Source of the DNA: CBFHND01 sp965657085 | GTDB taxonomy: Bacteria > Pseudomonadota > Alphaproteobacteria > Rhodobacterales > Rhodobacteraceae | Direction of reading: 5' to 3' | Assembly (NCBI GenBank): GCA_965657085.1 | Contig: CBFHND010000010.1 | Location: 1 to 64,000, forward strand | DNA length: 64,000 nt | In this document: one piece after another, positions 24,717 through 33,275 of the stretch | How positions within the stretch are numbered: the first letter of the stretch is position 1 | How the letters are laid out: each line of letters begins with the position of its first letter | The notes under the pieces: generated by a model | What the model was told of the DNA's origin: nothing | Database searches by the model: none | Seen by the model: only the letters and a program-made list of their open reading frames with translations | Translations under genes and position numbers: made by a program

Positions 24717-24784
24717 CTGTTCCTGCCTCATCAGCCTTTGCGGGACCATACCCGCAAAGTGGTTACCTGAGTCTTAGTATCGGC

Positions 24785-24809
24785 AATGGGGGGCTGCAAG
24801 GGGGCCAAG
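24785..24809 (-). promoter_or_regulatory. Possible RpoH-type heat-shock promoter of clpP
   Basis: Reading the minus strand, CTTGGCC (24809-24803) and CCCCATT (24791-24785) are separated by 11 bases. The sigma-32 pattern is CTTGAAA, 11-15 bases, CCCCATNT. The -10 half lies about 69 bases before the clpP ATG. The fit is exact in the CTTG and CCCCAT cores but weaker at the AAA. clpP is commonly RpoH-dependent. Confidence 0.4.
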
Positions 24810-24998
24810 GCCCTGAACGTGGGATCATCCCGGCTTTGACGGAAAAGCAGGCGCAGGGAGGCGCAGGGCGAGAACGCGCGGAACAAGGTCGCAGGTCGCC
24901 GTGCATCGCGGGGCCGATAAGCGTGTGCTTCATACGACCTTTCGTATTGCGTTTTGGTCGCGGTTGATCACGCCCCATACCGCTCTAGCTGTCCCGCC

Positions 24999-26216
24999 AT
25001 GAACGATGCGTTGATCTTCTTCCCCCCGACCCGCACCGCGGGCCTTGAACGACTGGCGCGTTTTGTCCCCCATGCCGGGCGCGATTATGCCGCGCGGCGC
25101 AACTATGATTTGGGACCGGGCGCGCATTCCGGTGTGTCGACCCTGTCGCCCTATCTGCGTCACCGCCTTGTGTTGGAGACCGAAGTGCTCGAAGCGGTGC
25201 TGGGCCGCTTTGCGCCATCCTCGGCGGAAAAGTTCATTCAGGAAGTCTATTGGCGCACCTACTGGAAAGGGTGGATGGAACAGCGCCCCGGCGTCTGGGA
25301 CCAGTACCAACACGGCGTACGCCGCGCGTGGGACGGGCTGCAAACCCAATCAGGACAGCGCGCGCGGTGGGAAGAGGCCTGCAAAGGTGAGACAGGCATC
25401 GAGGCCTTTGACACATGGGCGCATGAACTTGTGCAGACGGGGTACATGCACAACCACGCGCGCATGTGGTTTGCCTCGATCTGGATTTTCACACTTGAAT
25501 TGCCGTGGGAACTGGGCGCGGATTTCTTCCTGCGTCACCTTCTGGATGGGGACCCGGCGGTCAACACGCTCAGCTGGCGCTGGGTTGCGGGCATCCAGAC
25601 CAAGGGCAAAACCTATCTGGCCCGTCCTTCGAATATCGCGCGCTATACCGAGGGCCGGTTCGCGCCGGTCACGGGGCTGGCACCCGCCGCACCGCCGCTG
25701 GACGGACCTGCGGCCCCGGATTGGCGCCCGCTGCCGGACGCGCAAGGCTTTGATCCGGCCAAACGCACCGGGCTGATAGTGCATGACGATGACCTTGCGC
25801 CCGGTTGGCTGTTGGAGGCGGGGTTGGCCCCCGTTGCCACGCTGCCGATACACGGCTGGGATGGGCTCAGCCCCCTGCACATGGCACCGCATGTCGGGCA
25901 ATGGCGAAGGGCTGCGATACAGGACAGCCTGACCCGCTGGGCCGACCGGCTGGGCGAATTGGCGGCCCCGGTCGCAAGTGCGGATGCAATTGCCGAATGG
26001 GCCGCCGCGCACGGCCTTGAGCAGATCGTCGCCCCCTATGCGCCGGTGGGGCCAAATGCTGACCTGCTGGCCCGCTATAAGGGCGACATCCCACTGGTTC
26101 AGGTGCGCCGCGACTACGACAGCACGGCGTGGCCCCACGCCACGCACGGGTTCTTTCGGTTCAAGAACAAAATCCCCACGCTTCTGGAACAGATCAAGCC
26201 GCGCAAGGCGGCCTGA
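24999..26216 (+). CDS. Photolyase/cryptochrome-like FAD-binding protein with swapped domain order
   Basis: A 405-residue protein. The FAD-binding domain comes first: RHRLVLETEVLEAVLGR, FIQEVYWRTYWKGWMEQRP, then TGYMHNHARMWFASIW and NTLSWRWVAGIQTKGKTYLA, the signature of photolyase FAD pockets. Residues about 240-405 contain an alpha/beta segment (RTGLIVHDDDLAPGWLLEAG, GLEQIVAPYAPVG, PLVQVRRDYDSTAWPHATHG). In ordinary photolyases the alpha/beta antenna domain is N-terminal, so the order here looks inverted. The ATG at 24999 follows weak ribosome-site signals. DNA repair or blue-light sensing are both possible. Confidence 0.75.
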   Translation: MNDALIFFPPTRTAGLERLARFVPHAGRDYAARRNYDLGPGAHSGVSTLSPYLRHRLVLETEVLEAVLGRFAPSSAEKFIQEVYWRTYWKGWMEQRPGVWDQYQHGVRRAWDGLQTQSGQRARWEEACKGETGIEAFDTWAHELVQTGYMHNHARMWFASIWIFTLELPWELGADFFLRHLLDGDPAVNTLSWRWVAGIQTKGKTYLARPSNIARYTEGRFAPVTGLAPAAPPLDGPAAPDWRPLPDAQGFDPAKRTGLIVHDDDLAPGWLLEAGLAPVATLPIHGWDGLSPLHMAPHVGQWRRAAIQDSLTRWADRLGELAAPVASADAIAEWAAAHGLEQIVAPYAPVGPNADLLARYKGDIPLVQVRRDYDSTAWPHATHGFFRFKNKIPTLLEQIKPRKAA

Positions 26217-26220
26217 TCCC

Positions 26221-26931
26221 CTAATCGTCAAAGTGTTCAATGCGATCGTTGGCAAGGATCGCCTGCCACGTCTGCGGCCCGACCACCCCATCACGCACAA
26301 GCCCATGCGCCGTTTGAAAAGAGCGGACCTCTGCGTCCGTCTTGGGGCCAAAGATGCCATCATCCTTGATCATCAGCAGCCGCTGCAACAGGGCAACGCC
26401 CGGCCCCCTGTCGCCCCGCTTCACAGTCGGCTGATCACTGACCGCACGGCTGTCCGTGGCCATGACCAGTGGTTTCTGGTTGGCCCCGGTCAGGCCCAGC
26501 CGCCCGAAACTGTCGAGCTTGAGAATATCCTTGTATTGGTACACCGGACACGCCTTGGCCGCGACCTCGCGGTGGCCATGAAAGGTGATGTCGCCGCCGT
26601 AGGCATTGTTGATCTCGATGCAGAGCGATTTCAGCGTGTCGTATTGCGCCTGCGTGAACTTCGGCTCGTCCAGCCCATGCAGGCAGATGGCGATGGTGCC
26701 GGTGTTGTGCCCGGCCTGTGCCGCGGGGGTCTTTTCCAGAGACCGCCCGGCTTCCATCTGGCCATTCTTGCGGACGAAAAGATGGTAGCCGACGTCGGAC
26801 CATCCCCGGCCCGCGGGCGGGGGATCAACGTGCCAGCGGCGCATGGTGGCCACGTTGTCATGGGCAGGATTGTCAGAGGCCGAACAGTGCAGGAATACGC
26901 GGTCGACCTTGCGGTTTGGTTTCGTGAACAT
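26221..26931 (-). CDS. N-acetylmuramoyl-L-alanine amidase with peptidoglycan-binding domain
   Basis: A 236-residue cell-wall hydrolase. The amidase_2 domain occupies residues about 1-155: VFLHCSASDNP (zinc His), GYHLFVRKNGQ, and GHREVAAKACPVYQ with the second zinc His and Cys. A PG_binding_1 domain follows (VKRGDRGPGVALLQRLL, DGIFGPKTDAEVRSFQTAHG, VVGPQTWQAI). This architecture is common in phage endolysins and in cell-wall recycling enzymes. No signal peptide or other phage gene is visible. The start at the ATG at 26931 follows GGGAGAAA. It overlaps nothing and is convergent with the photolyase-like gene. Confidence 0.88.
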   Translation of the reverse strand: MFTKPNRKVDRVFLHCSASDNPAHDNVATMRRWHVDPPPAGRGWSDVGYHLFVRKNGQMEAGRSLEKTPAAQAGHNTGTIAICLHGLDEPKFTQAQYDTLKSLCIEINNAYGGDITFHGHREVAAKACPVYQYKDILKLDSFGRLGLTGANQKPLVMATDSRAVSDQPTVKRGDRGPGVALLQRLLMIKDDGIFGPKTDAEVRSFQTAHGLVRDGVVGPQTWQAILANDRIEHFDD

Positions 26932-27004
26932 CAAATTTCTCCCTTTTCAATCAATATCTTGAACGATTTTTTCAAAGATGGGCGCAATGGCCCTGCCGGT
27001 CTGT

Positions 27005-27025
27005 GCATTGCGCAATATGCAATGC
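27005..27025. promoter_or_regulatory. Inverted repeat upstream of the amidase gene
   Basis: Arms GCATTGC (27005-27011) and GCAATGC (27019-27025) flank a 7-base centre. It lies 74-94 bases before the amidase start and about 100 bases after the soxF stop. It may be an operator or the weak base of a hairpin; no T tract follows on either strand. Confidence 0.3.
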
Positions 27026-27122
27026 GGTCGCGGCCAAAACCGATCAAATACACGCATAGGTTAGCCCCGGCGTGGCCGCCGAGGCAAGGTTTTTCATGTG
27101 TCTGGCCCCGAAGGACCACCCA

Positions 27123-28391
27123 TCAGCCGAACATGTCGGACGTGATCCCGTCGTACCAGCCAAGGCTTTCTTCGTAGGTCGCGCGGCGCAAATCGCCACT
27201 TTCCCCGGTCTGGCTGATGAAGCCATCGACCTTGGCGATTTTCTCGTCCGTCGCCTCGTAGGTCGCGCCGACTTTCACACCGTTTTCAGTGTCGATCAGC
27301 GACCAGCAGGTGTTCGAGAACTTGGCCGGGAACACCTTGCTGTCGGTCAACGCACCGCGCACGGCCATGGCCGCGACCTTGGCCTGACTGTTGGCCGAGA
27401 ACCCGGACTTCGGCATATCGCCCTGCGCACATGCGTCGCCCAGCACGTGGATGTTTTCATCGACGCGGCTTTGCATGGTGTGGCCCGAAACCGGTGCCCA
27501 GTTGCCTTCGGTGATCCCTGCCATCTCGCAGATGCGGCCCGCCTTCATGGCCGGGATAACGTTGCAGGCGTCAACCTTGGTTTCTTCGCCGTCGATGGTG
27601 ACAGTCATGGCATCGGGGTTTACCGATACCGCGCCACCGCCGAAGTCTTCGCCGATCCAGTCGACCATGCCGGCATAGTTGTCGTTCCAACCTTCCTGGA
27701 ACAGGCCCATCTTCGAGAACTTGGGCTTGGGATCGGCGATGATGATCTTGGCCGTGGGGTTCTTGTCGCGCAACACATGTGCGATCATGCTGACCCGTTC
27801 GTAGGGGCCGGGCGGGCAACGGTAGGGGTTGGGCGGGGCCACCATGGCAAAGGTGCCGCCCTTGGGCATCGCCTCGATCTGTGCTTTCAGCAGTTCGGAC
27901 TGCGACCCGGCCTTGTAGGCATGGGGCATCTTGTTCTGCGCGCTTACGTCCCAGCCTTCGACCGCACCATCAACGAAATCGATGCCCGGCGACAGGATCA
28001 GACGGTCGTAGGGCAGCACAGCGCCACCAGCCAGCGTTACAGTCTTGGCATCGCGGTCCACGCCCACGGCCCAGTCGTGCACCACGTTGATGCCATAGTC
28101 GGACGCCAAGGTGCCATAGCTGTGCGCGATGCTCTGAATATCGCGGAAGCCGCCAATATAGAGGTTGGAAAAGAAGCAGGTGTAGTATTGCCGCGAGGGT
28201 TCCACCAGGGTCACGTCAATGGCGCCCTTGCTGTCCTTGGCGATGTAGCGCGCGGCGGTCGCGCCCCCGGCCCCGCCCCCGATCACCACCACACGTGGCT
28301 TGCCGTGTGCGGCGCCCATGACCATCGGTGCAGCCAAAGTTGACCCTAGGGCAACCGATGTGCCCACGAATTGACGTCTGTTCAAAGTCAT
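27123..28391 (-). CDS. soxF: SoxF, flavoprotein subunit of sulfide dehydrogenase (flavocytochrome c type)
   Basis: A 422-residue periplasmic flavoprotein that pairs with cytochrome SoxE to oxidise sulfide or help reactivate Sox proteins. A Tat signal is seen (LNRRQFVGTSVALG). The FAD dinucleotide loop is VVVIGGGAGGATAARYI. The two redox-active Cys of the FCSD family are in NPYRCPPGPYER and SNTCWSLID. A C-terminal FCSD-flavin domain is typical. It is the last gene of the sox transcription unit here, 26 bases after soxE. Confidence 0.92.
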   Translation of the reverse strand: MTLNRRQFVGTSVALGSTLAAPMVMGAAHGKPRVVVIGGGAGGATAARYIAKDSKGAIDVTLVEPSRQYYTCFFSNLYIGGFRDIQSIAHSYGTLASDYGINVVHDWAVGVDRDAKTVTLAGGAVLPYDRLILSPGIDFVDGAVEGWDVSAQNKMPHAYKAGSQSELLKAQIEAMPKGGTFAMVAPPNPYRCPPGPYERVSMIAHVLRDKNPTAKIIIADPKPKFSKMGLFQEGWNDNYAGMVDWIGEDFGGGAVSVNPDAMTVTIDGEETKVDACNVIPAMKAGRICEMAGITEGNWAPVSGHTMQSRVDENIHVLGDACAQGDMPKSGFSANSQAKVAAMAVRGALTDSKVFPAKFSNTCWSLIDTENGVKVGATYEATDEKIAKVDGFISQTGESGDLRRATYEESLGWYDGITSDMFG

Positions 28392-28417
28392 TTTTATTCC
28401 TCCCAGAAACGCGTCTG

Positions 28418-29128
28418 TTAATTCAGCGACGCAAAATACGCAGCCAAGGCTGCAATCTCTTCATCCGTCAGGCGGGCCGTCATCATCTGCATCACGGGAT
28501 GCGGCCGCACCTTGACCTTATAGGCATGCATGGCCACGACAAAGTCTTCTTCGGGCCAGCCGGTGATGGAGGGAATGCCCGTGTCCTGTCCATCCGTCTG
28601 ATGGCACGTGGTACATTCCGACGACAAATAGTTGCCGTAATCGGGATCCCCCACGATGGCGAGCGTTTCCTCGGACAGTTCCACCTCGCGCGGTTGCGCG
28701 GTGGGCGCGGCTTCGGGCACATCGGATGGGTTGTCGGAGAACACGCGCAAATACGCAATGACATCCGCGCGGTCATCCTTGTCCTTGAGACCCCGGAAAT
28801 TCATCCGCGTGCCGCTGACCAGCGCCTTTGGGTTTTCCAGATAGGCGTCGAGGTGCTCTATATCCCAATCCACACCGTCATCGCCCAGCCGGATCAGCCC
28901 TTCGGAGTATCTGAACCCCTCAAGCCCCCCGGCCTTGCGCCCGAATATGCCATTGAGGTGCGGGCCAACGCGGTTGCGTGCGCCCTCGCCCAGTTGGTGA
29001 CAGGATTTGCATTTGTTGAAGACGGTCTTGCCCTTGTCGGCGTTACCGAAATCATCAGCCCCGACCACGCTTGCGGCCAGGGCGAACACCGCCCCGGCCA
29101 ATACTGTATGCAGCGCCCGCGCTGCCAT
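28418..29128 (-). CDS. soxE: SoxE, dihaem cytochrome c subunit
   Basis: A 236-residue periplasmic cytochrome with a signal peptide ending near VVGA. It has two haem motifs: KCKSCH near residue 42 and TTCH (CTTCH) near residue 170. Methionine ligands are likely in GTRMNFRGL and PVMQMMTARL. SoxE transfers electrons from SoxF to soluble cytochromes. It starts three bases after the soxD stop, and soxF follows; this order matches Paracoccus. Confidence 0.9.
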   Translation of the reverse strand: MAARALHTVLAGAVFALAASVVGADDFGNADKGKTVFNKCKSCHQLGEGARNRVGPHLNGIFGRKAGGLEGFRYSEGLIRLGDDGVDWDIEHLDAYLENPKALVSGTRMNFRGLKDKDDRADVIAYLRVFSDNPSDVPEAAPTAQPREVELSEETLAIVGDPDYGNYLSSECTTCHQTDGQDTGIPSITGWPEEDFVVAMHAYKVKVRPHPVMQMMTARLTDEEIAALAAYFASLN

Positions 29129-29131
29129 CGG

Positions 29132-30196
29132 TTAAGGCTCGATGCTTTGCAGATAGGCGATGACCGCCGCGCGGTCGCCTTCCTTCTTCAGCCCGGAAAA
29201 GCCCATTTTGGTACCTTTCATGTAGGCCTTGGGCTTTTCAAGGAAGGCGGAAAGCTCTTCTTCGGTCCAGACAAGACCGCCTTCGGCAGCGGCTTTCATC
29301 GGCTTGGAATATTTGAACTTTTCCACGATGCCCGCAGGTGCGCCCACGATACCGGTCAGGATCGGACCCGCGCGGTTCTTGGCGCCCTCACCCAGTTGGT
29401 GACAGGCTTTGCACTTCTTGAAGACCTTTTCGCCAGCCGCGACCAGTTCGGGGTCAAGCGCCGGAGTTGCTGGTGTTTCCGGCTCGGCAACGGTTGCCTC
29501 TTCGGTCGCCTCTTCGGTCGTCTCGGCCTCGGGTGTCACCGCCGCGTGGGTTTCTTCCATCGCGGCCCCCTCTTCCTCAGGGGTCACGTCCAGAACACGC
29601 GCGCGCATGGTCACCTCGACCGTATCCTTGCAGTTTTCCATGCATGGCTCGCCCGACCAGATCGCATATTCCGTCTCGGCCCGGTCGTCGATGATGAAGC
29701 CACCCGCGTTGGGCAATTCCACATCCGCAAAGGTTTGCTCAGAAAGAACGAATTCCTCCTCAACCAGATCGTTCGAATAGAGGATGTAAGCCACGATTGC
29801 ATAGACCTCATCGGCACTCAGCGACTGTGCATCGCCAAAGGGCATCGACCGGTTCACATAGTCCCATGTGGTCGAGAGGTACGGCCAATAAGACCCCACT
29901 GTCTTGAGCGGGTCCTCGTGATCAAGCGTCCCCATGCCCCCGGCCAGCTTGGGCCAGTTGTCCACACCTTCGGCGAAATCGCCGTGGCAGACCGCGCATT
30001 TCTCGGCAAACACCTCTTCGCCGGTCAGCACGTCGCCTGACCCTGCGGGCAGGCCCGTGCCATCGGGGCGCACATCCAGATCCCAGGCGGCGATTTCCTC
30101 GGGCAGCGCAGGGCGCCCCAAGCCAAAGCCATCCGCCGCGGCCGCCACCGGCATCGCCAGCGCAGCAGCCAGTGTAAGTTTAAGAAACTTCGACAT
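29132..30196 (-). CDS. soxD: SoxD, dihaem cytochrome subunit of sulfane dehydrogenase
   Basis: A 354-residue periplasmic cytochrome that partners SoxC in removing six electrons from protein-bound sulfane sulfur. There are two haem motifs, CAVCH near residue 60 and CKACH near residue 265. An acidic Glu/Thr/Ala/Pro linker (EEATEEATVAEPETPATP) joins the two halves. The C-terminal half resembles mitochondrial cytochrome c, with PKAYMKGTKMGFSGLKKEGD. The soxC stop overlaps its start by 17 bases, so the pair is translationally coupled. Confidence 0.93.
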   Translation of the reverse strand: MSKFLKLTLAAALAMPVAAAADGFGLGRPALPEEIAAWDLDVRPDGTGLPAGSGDVLTGEEVFAEKCAVCHGDFAEGVDNWPKLAGGMGTLDHEDPLKTVGSYWPYLSTTWDYVNRSMPFGDAQSLSADEVYAIVAYILYSNDLVEEEFVLSEQTFADVELPNAGGFIIDDRAETEYAIWSGEPCMENCKDTVEVTMRARVLDVTPEEEGAAMEETHAAVTPEAETTEEATEEATVAEPETPATPALDPELVAAGEKVFKKCKACHQLGEGAKNRAGPILTGIVGAPAGIVEKFKYSKPMKAAAEGGLVWTEEELSAFLEKPKAYMKGTKMGFSGLKKEGDRAAVIAYLQSIEP

Positions 30197-31454
30197 TTTC
30201 AGCCTCTCCCGTGCTGCGCACCCACCATGTCTGGATACAGTTGTTGTGATAGATCGAGTTCAGCCCGCGCACCTCGCGCAGCTGTGCCTTCGTCGGCTGG
30301 ACATAGCCCGTGTCGTCCATCGCCCGGCTTTGCAGGAACATCTCTTCACCGTCCCAGTCCGTGTCGAGATAAAAGCGCGTCAGCGCCATCTTCTCGCCCG
30401 GCTTGGCCAGACGCGCGGTTTCCCATGTCTTGCCCCCGTCCTTGGACACATCCACGCGGGTGATCGCGCCATTGCCCGACCATGCCAGCCCGGTGATGAC
30501 CAGCGGCCCCTTGCCATGGGTGATCGGCGCTTGCGGGCTGGGGCTTGTGACAACCGATTTGGCGTCCATCGCCCATGTCCATTTGCGCGCGATGCCATTG
30601 TCCAGAACGTCGGTGTACTTGCTGGTCTCTTCGCGGCTTTCGATGGGCGCGTCGGTCACTTCGACACGGCGCAGCCATTTGACCCACATGTTGCCTTCCC
30701 AACCGGGCACGACAAGGCGCACAGGGTATCCATGTTCCTTGCGCAGCGCCTCGCCATTGGCTTTGAACGCCACAAGGATGTCATCCAGCGCCTTCTCCAT
30801 TGGGATCGACCGACCATTGGACGAGGCATCTGCCCCTTCGACATAAACCCACTTGTCTTTCAGGTCGCCCGCAGCGCCAAGACCGGCCTCTTCCAGCAGG
30901 GTGCGCAGGGGCACACCGGTGTATTCCATGTTGTGGATCATGCCGTGGGTGAACTGCGCGCCGTTCAGCTGCGCACCCGCCCATTCCATGCCGGTGTTGG
31001 CCGCACATTCGCAGAAGTAAACGTGGTTTTCACGCGGAAAACGCTCCAGATCGGCATAGGTGAAGACCAGCGGCGTGTCGACCAGGCCGTTGATCATCAG
31101 GCGGTAATCTTCCTTCTTCAGCTCGATCGCGCCCGAATGGTGGCGTTCAAACGCACAACCCTGCGGGGTGATCGTGCCATCGAGCGCGTGAATGGGCGTG
31201 AAGTTGATCGAACTGATGGTGTCGGCGGTCAGCCATTCGACATTGCGGCGAATGACGTCACCCTCGAACTTGATCGGGGACCCGTAAGGCGTGGCATCGA
31301 CGCCGTCGCCCAGACCGCTGGCCCATTCCTGCACTTCGGTGATCAGCGGATCGGGCGTGCCCGCCTGCGATGCTGCCGCGACGCTGCCTGCGCCCACGGC
31401 GGCGGCCCCGCGCAAGAACGCGCGCCGCGATGGTTTCTTGAAAGTCTCTGACAT
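30180..31454 (-). CDS. soxC: SoxC, molybdenum subunit of sulfane dehydrogenase
   Basis: A 424-residue molybdopterin enzyme of the sulfite oxidase family. A Tat signal is seen (KKPSRRAFLRGAAAVGAG). The cofactor-binding Cys is in VYFCECAANTGMEW. The C-terminal Mo-co dimerisation domain runs from about residue 290, with VTGLAWSGNGAITRVDVS and WVRSTGEAENVEVS. SoxCD together oxidise sulfane sulfur on SoxY, so the cell can take thiosulfate completely to sulfate rather than store sulfur globules. It starts 24 bases after soxB and overlaps soxD. Confidence 0.95.
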   Translation of the reverse strand: MSETFKKPSRRAFLRGAAAVGAGSVAAASQAGTPDPLITEVQEWASGLGDGVDATPYGSPIKFEGDVIRRNVEWLTADTISSINFTPIHALDGTITPQGCAFERHHSGAIELKKEDYRLMINGLVDTPLVFTYADLERFPRENHVYFCECAANTGMEWAGAQLNGAQFTHGMIHNMEYTGVPLRTLLEEAGLGAAGDLKDKWVYVEGADASSNGRSIPMEKALDDILVAFKANGEALRKEHGYPVRLVVPGWEGNMWVKWLRRVEVTDAPIESREETSKYTDVLDNGIARKWTWAMDAKSVVTSPSPQAPITHGKGPLVITGLAWSGNGAITRVDVSKDGGKTWETARLAKPGEKMALTRFYLDTDWDGEEMFLQSRAMDDTGYVQPTKAQLREVRGLNSIYHNNCIQTWWVRSTGEAENVEVS

Positions 31455-31478
31455 AAGAAATCCTTTCAGGTTGTGGGG

Positions 31479-33176
31479 TTACGCGCCGATGACTTCGACG
31501 CTTGTGTTGGGATCCACCGTGACGGTGCCTTGTGCTGCGATATAGCGTTCGACCACGTCCCAGATGGGTGGGCCTTCGGTGCCTTCGTTGACCGATGCCC
31601 AGCCCGCGACCACGTAGGATTTGGCCGGGTCGATGGCTTCGCCGGTCTTGAGAAGGGTCATCTCGGAGATGCGGCTACCTTGCGGTTTGGTGATGTCGAT
31701 GCGGAAGCCAAGGCCGCCCACACGCACCATGTCGCCGCCCTGTTGGTAATAGGGGTCGGGGTTGAACAGGTTGTCGCCCACGTCTTCCAGCACCACATGC
31801 AGGAATTCACCCGTCATTTCAGTACGGTAGGCATTTGGATATGACATCGACGTCACATTCCAGATGTCTTCGCGCGTGATGTCCTGACCCGGCAGGATCG
31901 ACGGCCCCCAGCGCACACCCGGGCTGAGCGCGATGTCGGCATCCCGTTCGGTCAGCAACGCATCACAGATCAGATCATCCCACGTGCCGTTGAAGTTGCC
32001 ACGGCGATACAGCAAGCTGCCCGCCTGCCCGATCACTTCGTTCAGCTTGTCCTCATAAGGCGCGCGCTGTTCGTCGATCACCCTGGCAATGACAGGATCC
32101 GGCGTGATCACATCGGCAAAGATCGGGATCAGCTTGTGGCGCAGGCCCATCATCTTGCCGTCGCGCACGTCCAGATCGATGCGGCTGACGAACTTGCCGT
32201 TGGACCCCGACGCGATCACGAATGTCTCGCCCACTTGATAGGGTTCGGGCAGCGCGTCGTGGGTGTGGCCCGACAGGATCACGTCGATGCCGCTGACAAC
32301 GCTGGCCATCTTCTTGTCCACGTCAAAACCGTTGTGCGACAGAAGTACCACGACCTCGGCGCCCATGGCGCGCACCTCGTCCACCATTTCCTGCATCCGT
32401 TCATCGCGGATGCCAAAGGAGTATTCGGGGAACATCCAGCCGGGATTGGCGATGGGCATGTAAGGGAAGGCCTGCCCGATCACCGCAACCTTGGAACCGC
32501 CGCGTTCGAAGAACTTGTAAGGTTTGAACAGTTCCGCCGGTTCGTCCCATTCGGCGTCAAAAATGTTCTGGGCCAGTGCTGCGAATGGCAGGCCCTCGAC
32601 AATTTCATTGACCCGGTCAGAACCCAGCGTGAATTCCCAGTGGAAGGTCATCGCGTCGGGTTTCAGCGCGTTCATCACGTTGACCATGTCCTGACCTTCG
32701 GTGTGATAGCACGTATAGCTGCCGTGCCATGTGTCGCCGCCATCGAGCAGCAAGGCATCGGGACGATCCGCACGGATCGCATTGATCACGGTCGACACCC
32801 GGTCCAGCCCGCCGACACGGCCATAGGCCTGCGCAAGCGATGTGAAATCGGTATGGGTCAACGCATAGGCCGAGGGCGAACCATCGGCGATGCCGTAGGC
32901 CGCGCGGAAATCGGCACCGGTGATATGGGGCACCGCACCGCGGTTGTCGCCCACGCCGATATTGACCGACGGTTCGCGGAAGTAGATCGGTTTCAGCTGT
33001 GCGTGAATGTCGGTCACATGGATCAGCGACACGTTGCCGAAAGTGTCGAAGTCCAGAAGCTGATCCTGAGTCAGGCCCTGTTGTGCAGCGACACGCGCCC
33101 ACTGACCAAAGCCCGACGCACCATAAAGCGATGCGGCGGCCATCGACATTTGCAGAAAATCACGACGCGAAATCAT
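31479..33176 (-). CDS. soxB: SoxB, sulfate thiol esterase
   Basis: A 565-residue dimanganese hydrolase that releases sulfate from the Cys-S-thiosulfonate of SoxY. It starts at the ATG at 33176 after AAGGATAAG and carries a Tat signal (MISRRDFLQM). Metal-binding motifs are visible: HVTDIHAQLKP, LDGGDTWHGS, LLSHNGFD and LSGHTHDALP. A 5'-nucleotidase C-terminal domain follows. A rho-independent terminator lies between soxA and this gene, so expression of soxBCDEF may be separately set. Confidence 0.96.
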   Translation of the reverse strand: MISRRDFLQMSMAAASLYGASGFGQWARVAAQQGLTQDQLLDFDTFGNVSLIHVTDIHAQLKPIYFREPSVNIGVGDNRGAVPHITGADFRAAYGIADGSPSAYALTHTDFTSLAQAYGRVGGLDRVSTVINAIRADRPDALLLDGGDTWHGSYTCYHTEGQDMVNVMNALKPDAMTFHWEFTLGSDRVNEIVEGLPFAALAQNIFDAEWDEPAELFKPYKFFERGGSKVAVIGQAFPYMPIANPGWMFPEYSFGIRDERMQEMVDEVRAMGAEVVVLLSHNGFDVDKKMASVVSGIDVILSGHTHDALPEPYQVGETFVIASGSNGKFVSRIDLDVRDGKMMGLRHKLIPIFADVITPDPVIARVIDEQRAPYEDKLNEVIGQAGSLLYRRGNFNGTWDDLICDALLTERDADIALSPGVRWGPSILPGQDITREDIWNVTSMSYPNAYRTEMTGEFLHVVLEDVGDNLFNPDPYYQQGGDMVRVGGLGFRIDITKPQGSRISEMTLLKTGEAIDPAKSYVVAGWASVNEGTEGPPIWDVVERYIAAQGTVTVDPNTSVEVIGA

Positions 33177-33240
33177 CGGCTTATCCTTGTATGACCACCC
33201 AAACACATGCGGTTTTTTGAATGGATTACGGTAAAGAAAA

Positions 33241-33268
33241 GCCCACGCACCACAAAGGGCGCGTGGGC
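33241..33268 (-). terminator. Terminator hairpin between soxA and soxB
   Basis: A perfect 8-base stem, GCCCACGC / GCGTGGGC, around a 12-base loop. On the minus strand it is followed by TTTTCTTT. It is 7 bases after the soxA stop and 65 bases before soxB, inside the sox transcription unit. It would reduce, not abolish, read-through to soxBCDEF. Confidence 0.75.
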
Positions 33269-33275
33269 AAATGGT

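Noticed and set aside
26221..26931. Amidase considered as evidence of a prophage or gene transfer agent
   Set aside because: No capsid, tail, portal, integrase or lysis partners are nearby, and base composition is like the neighbours.
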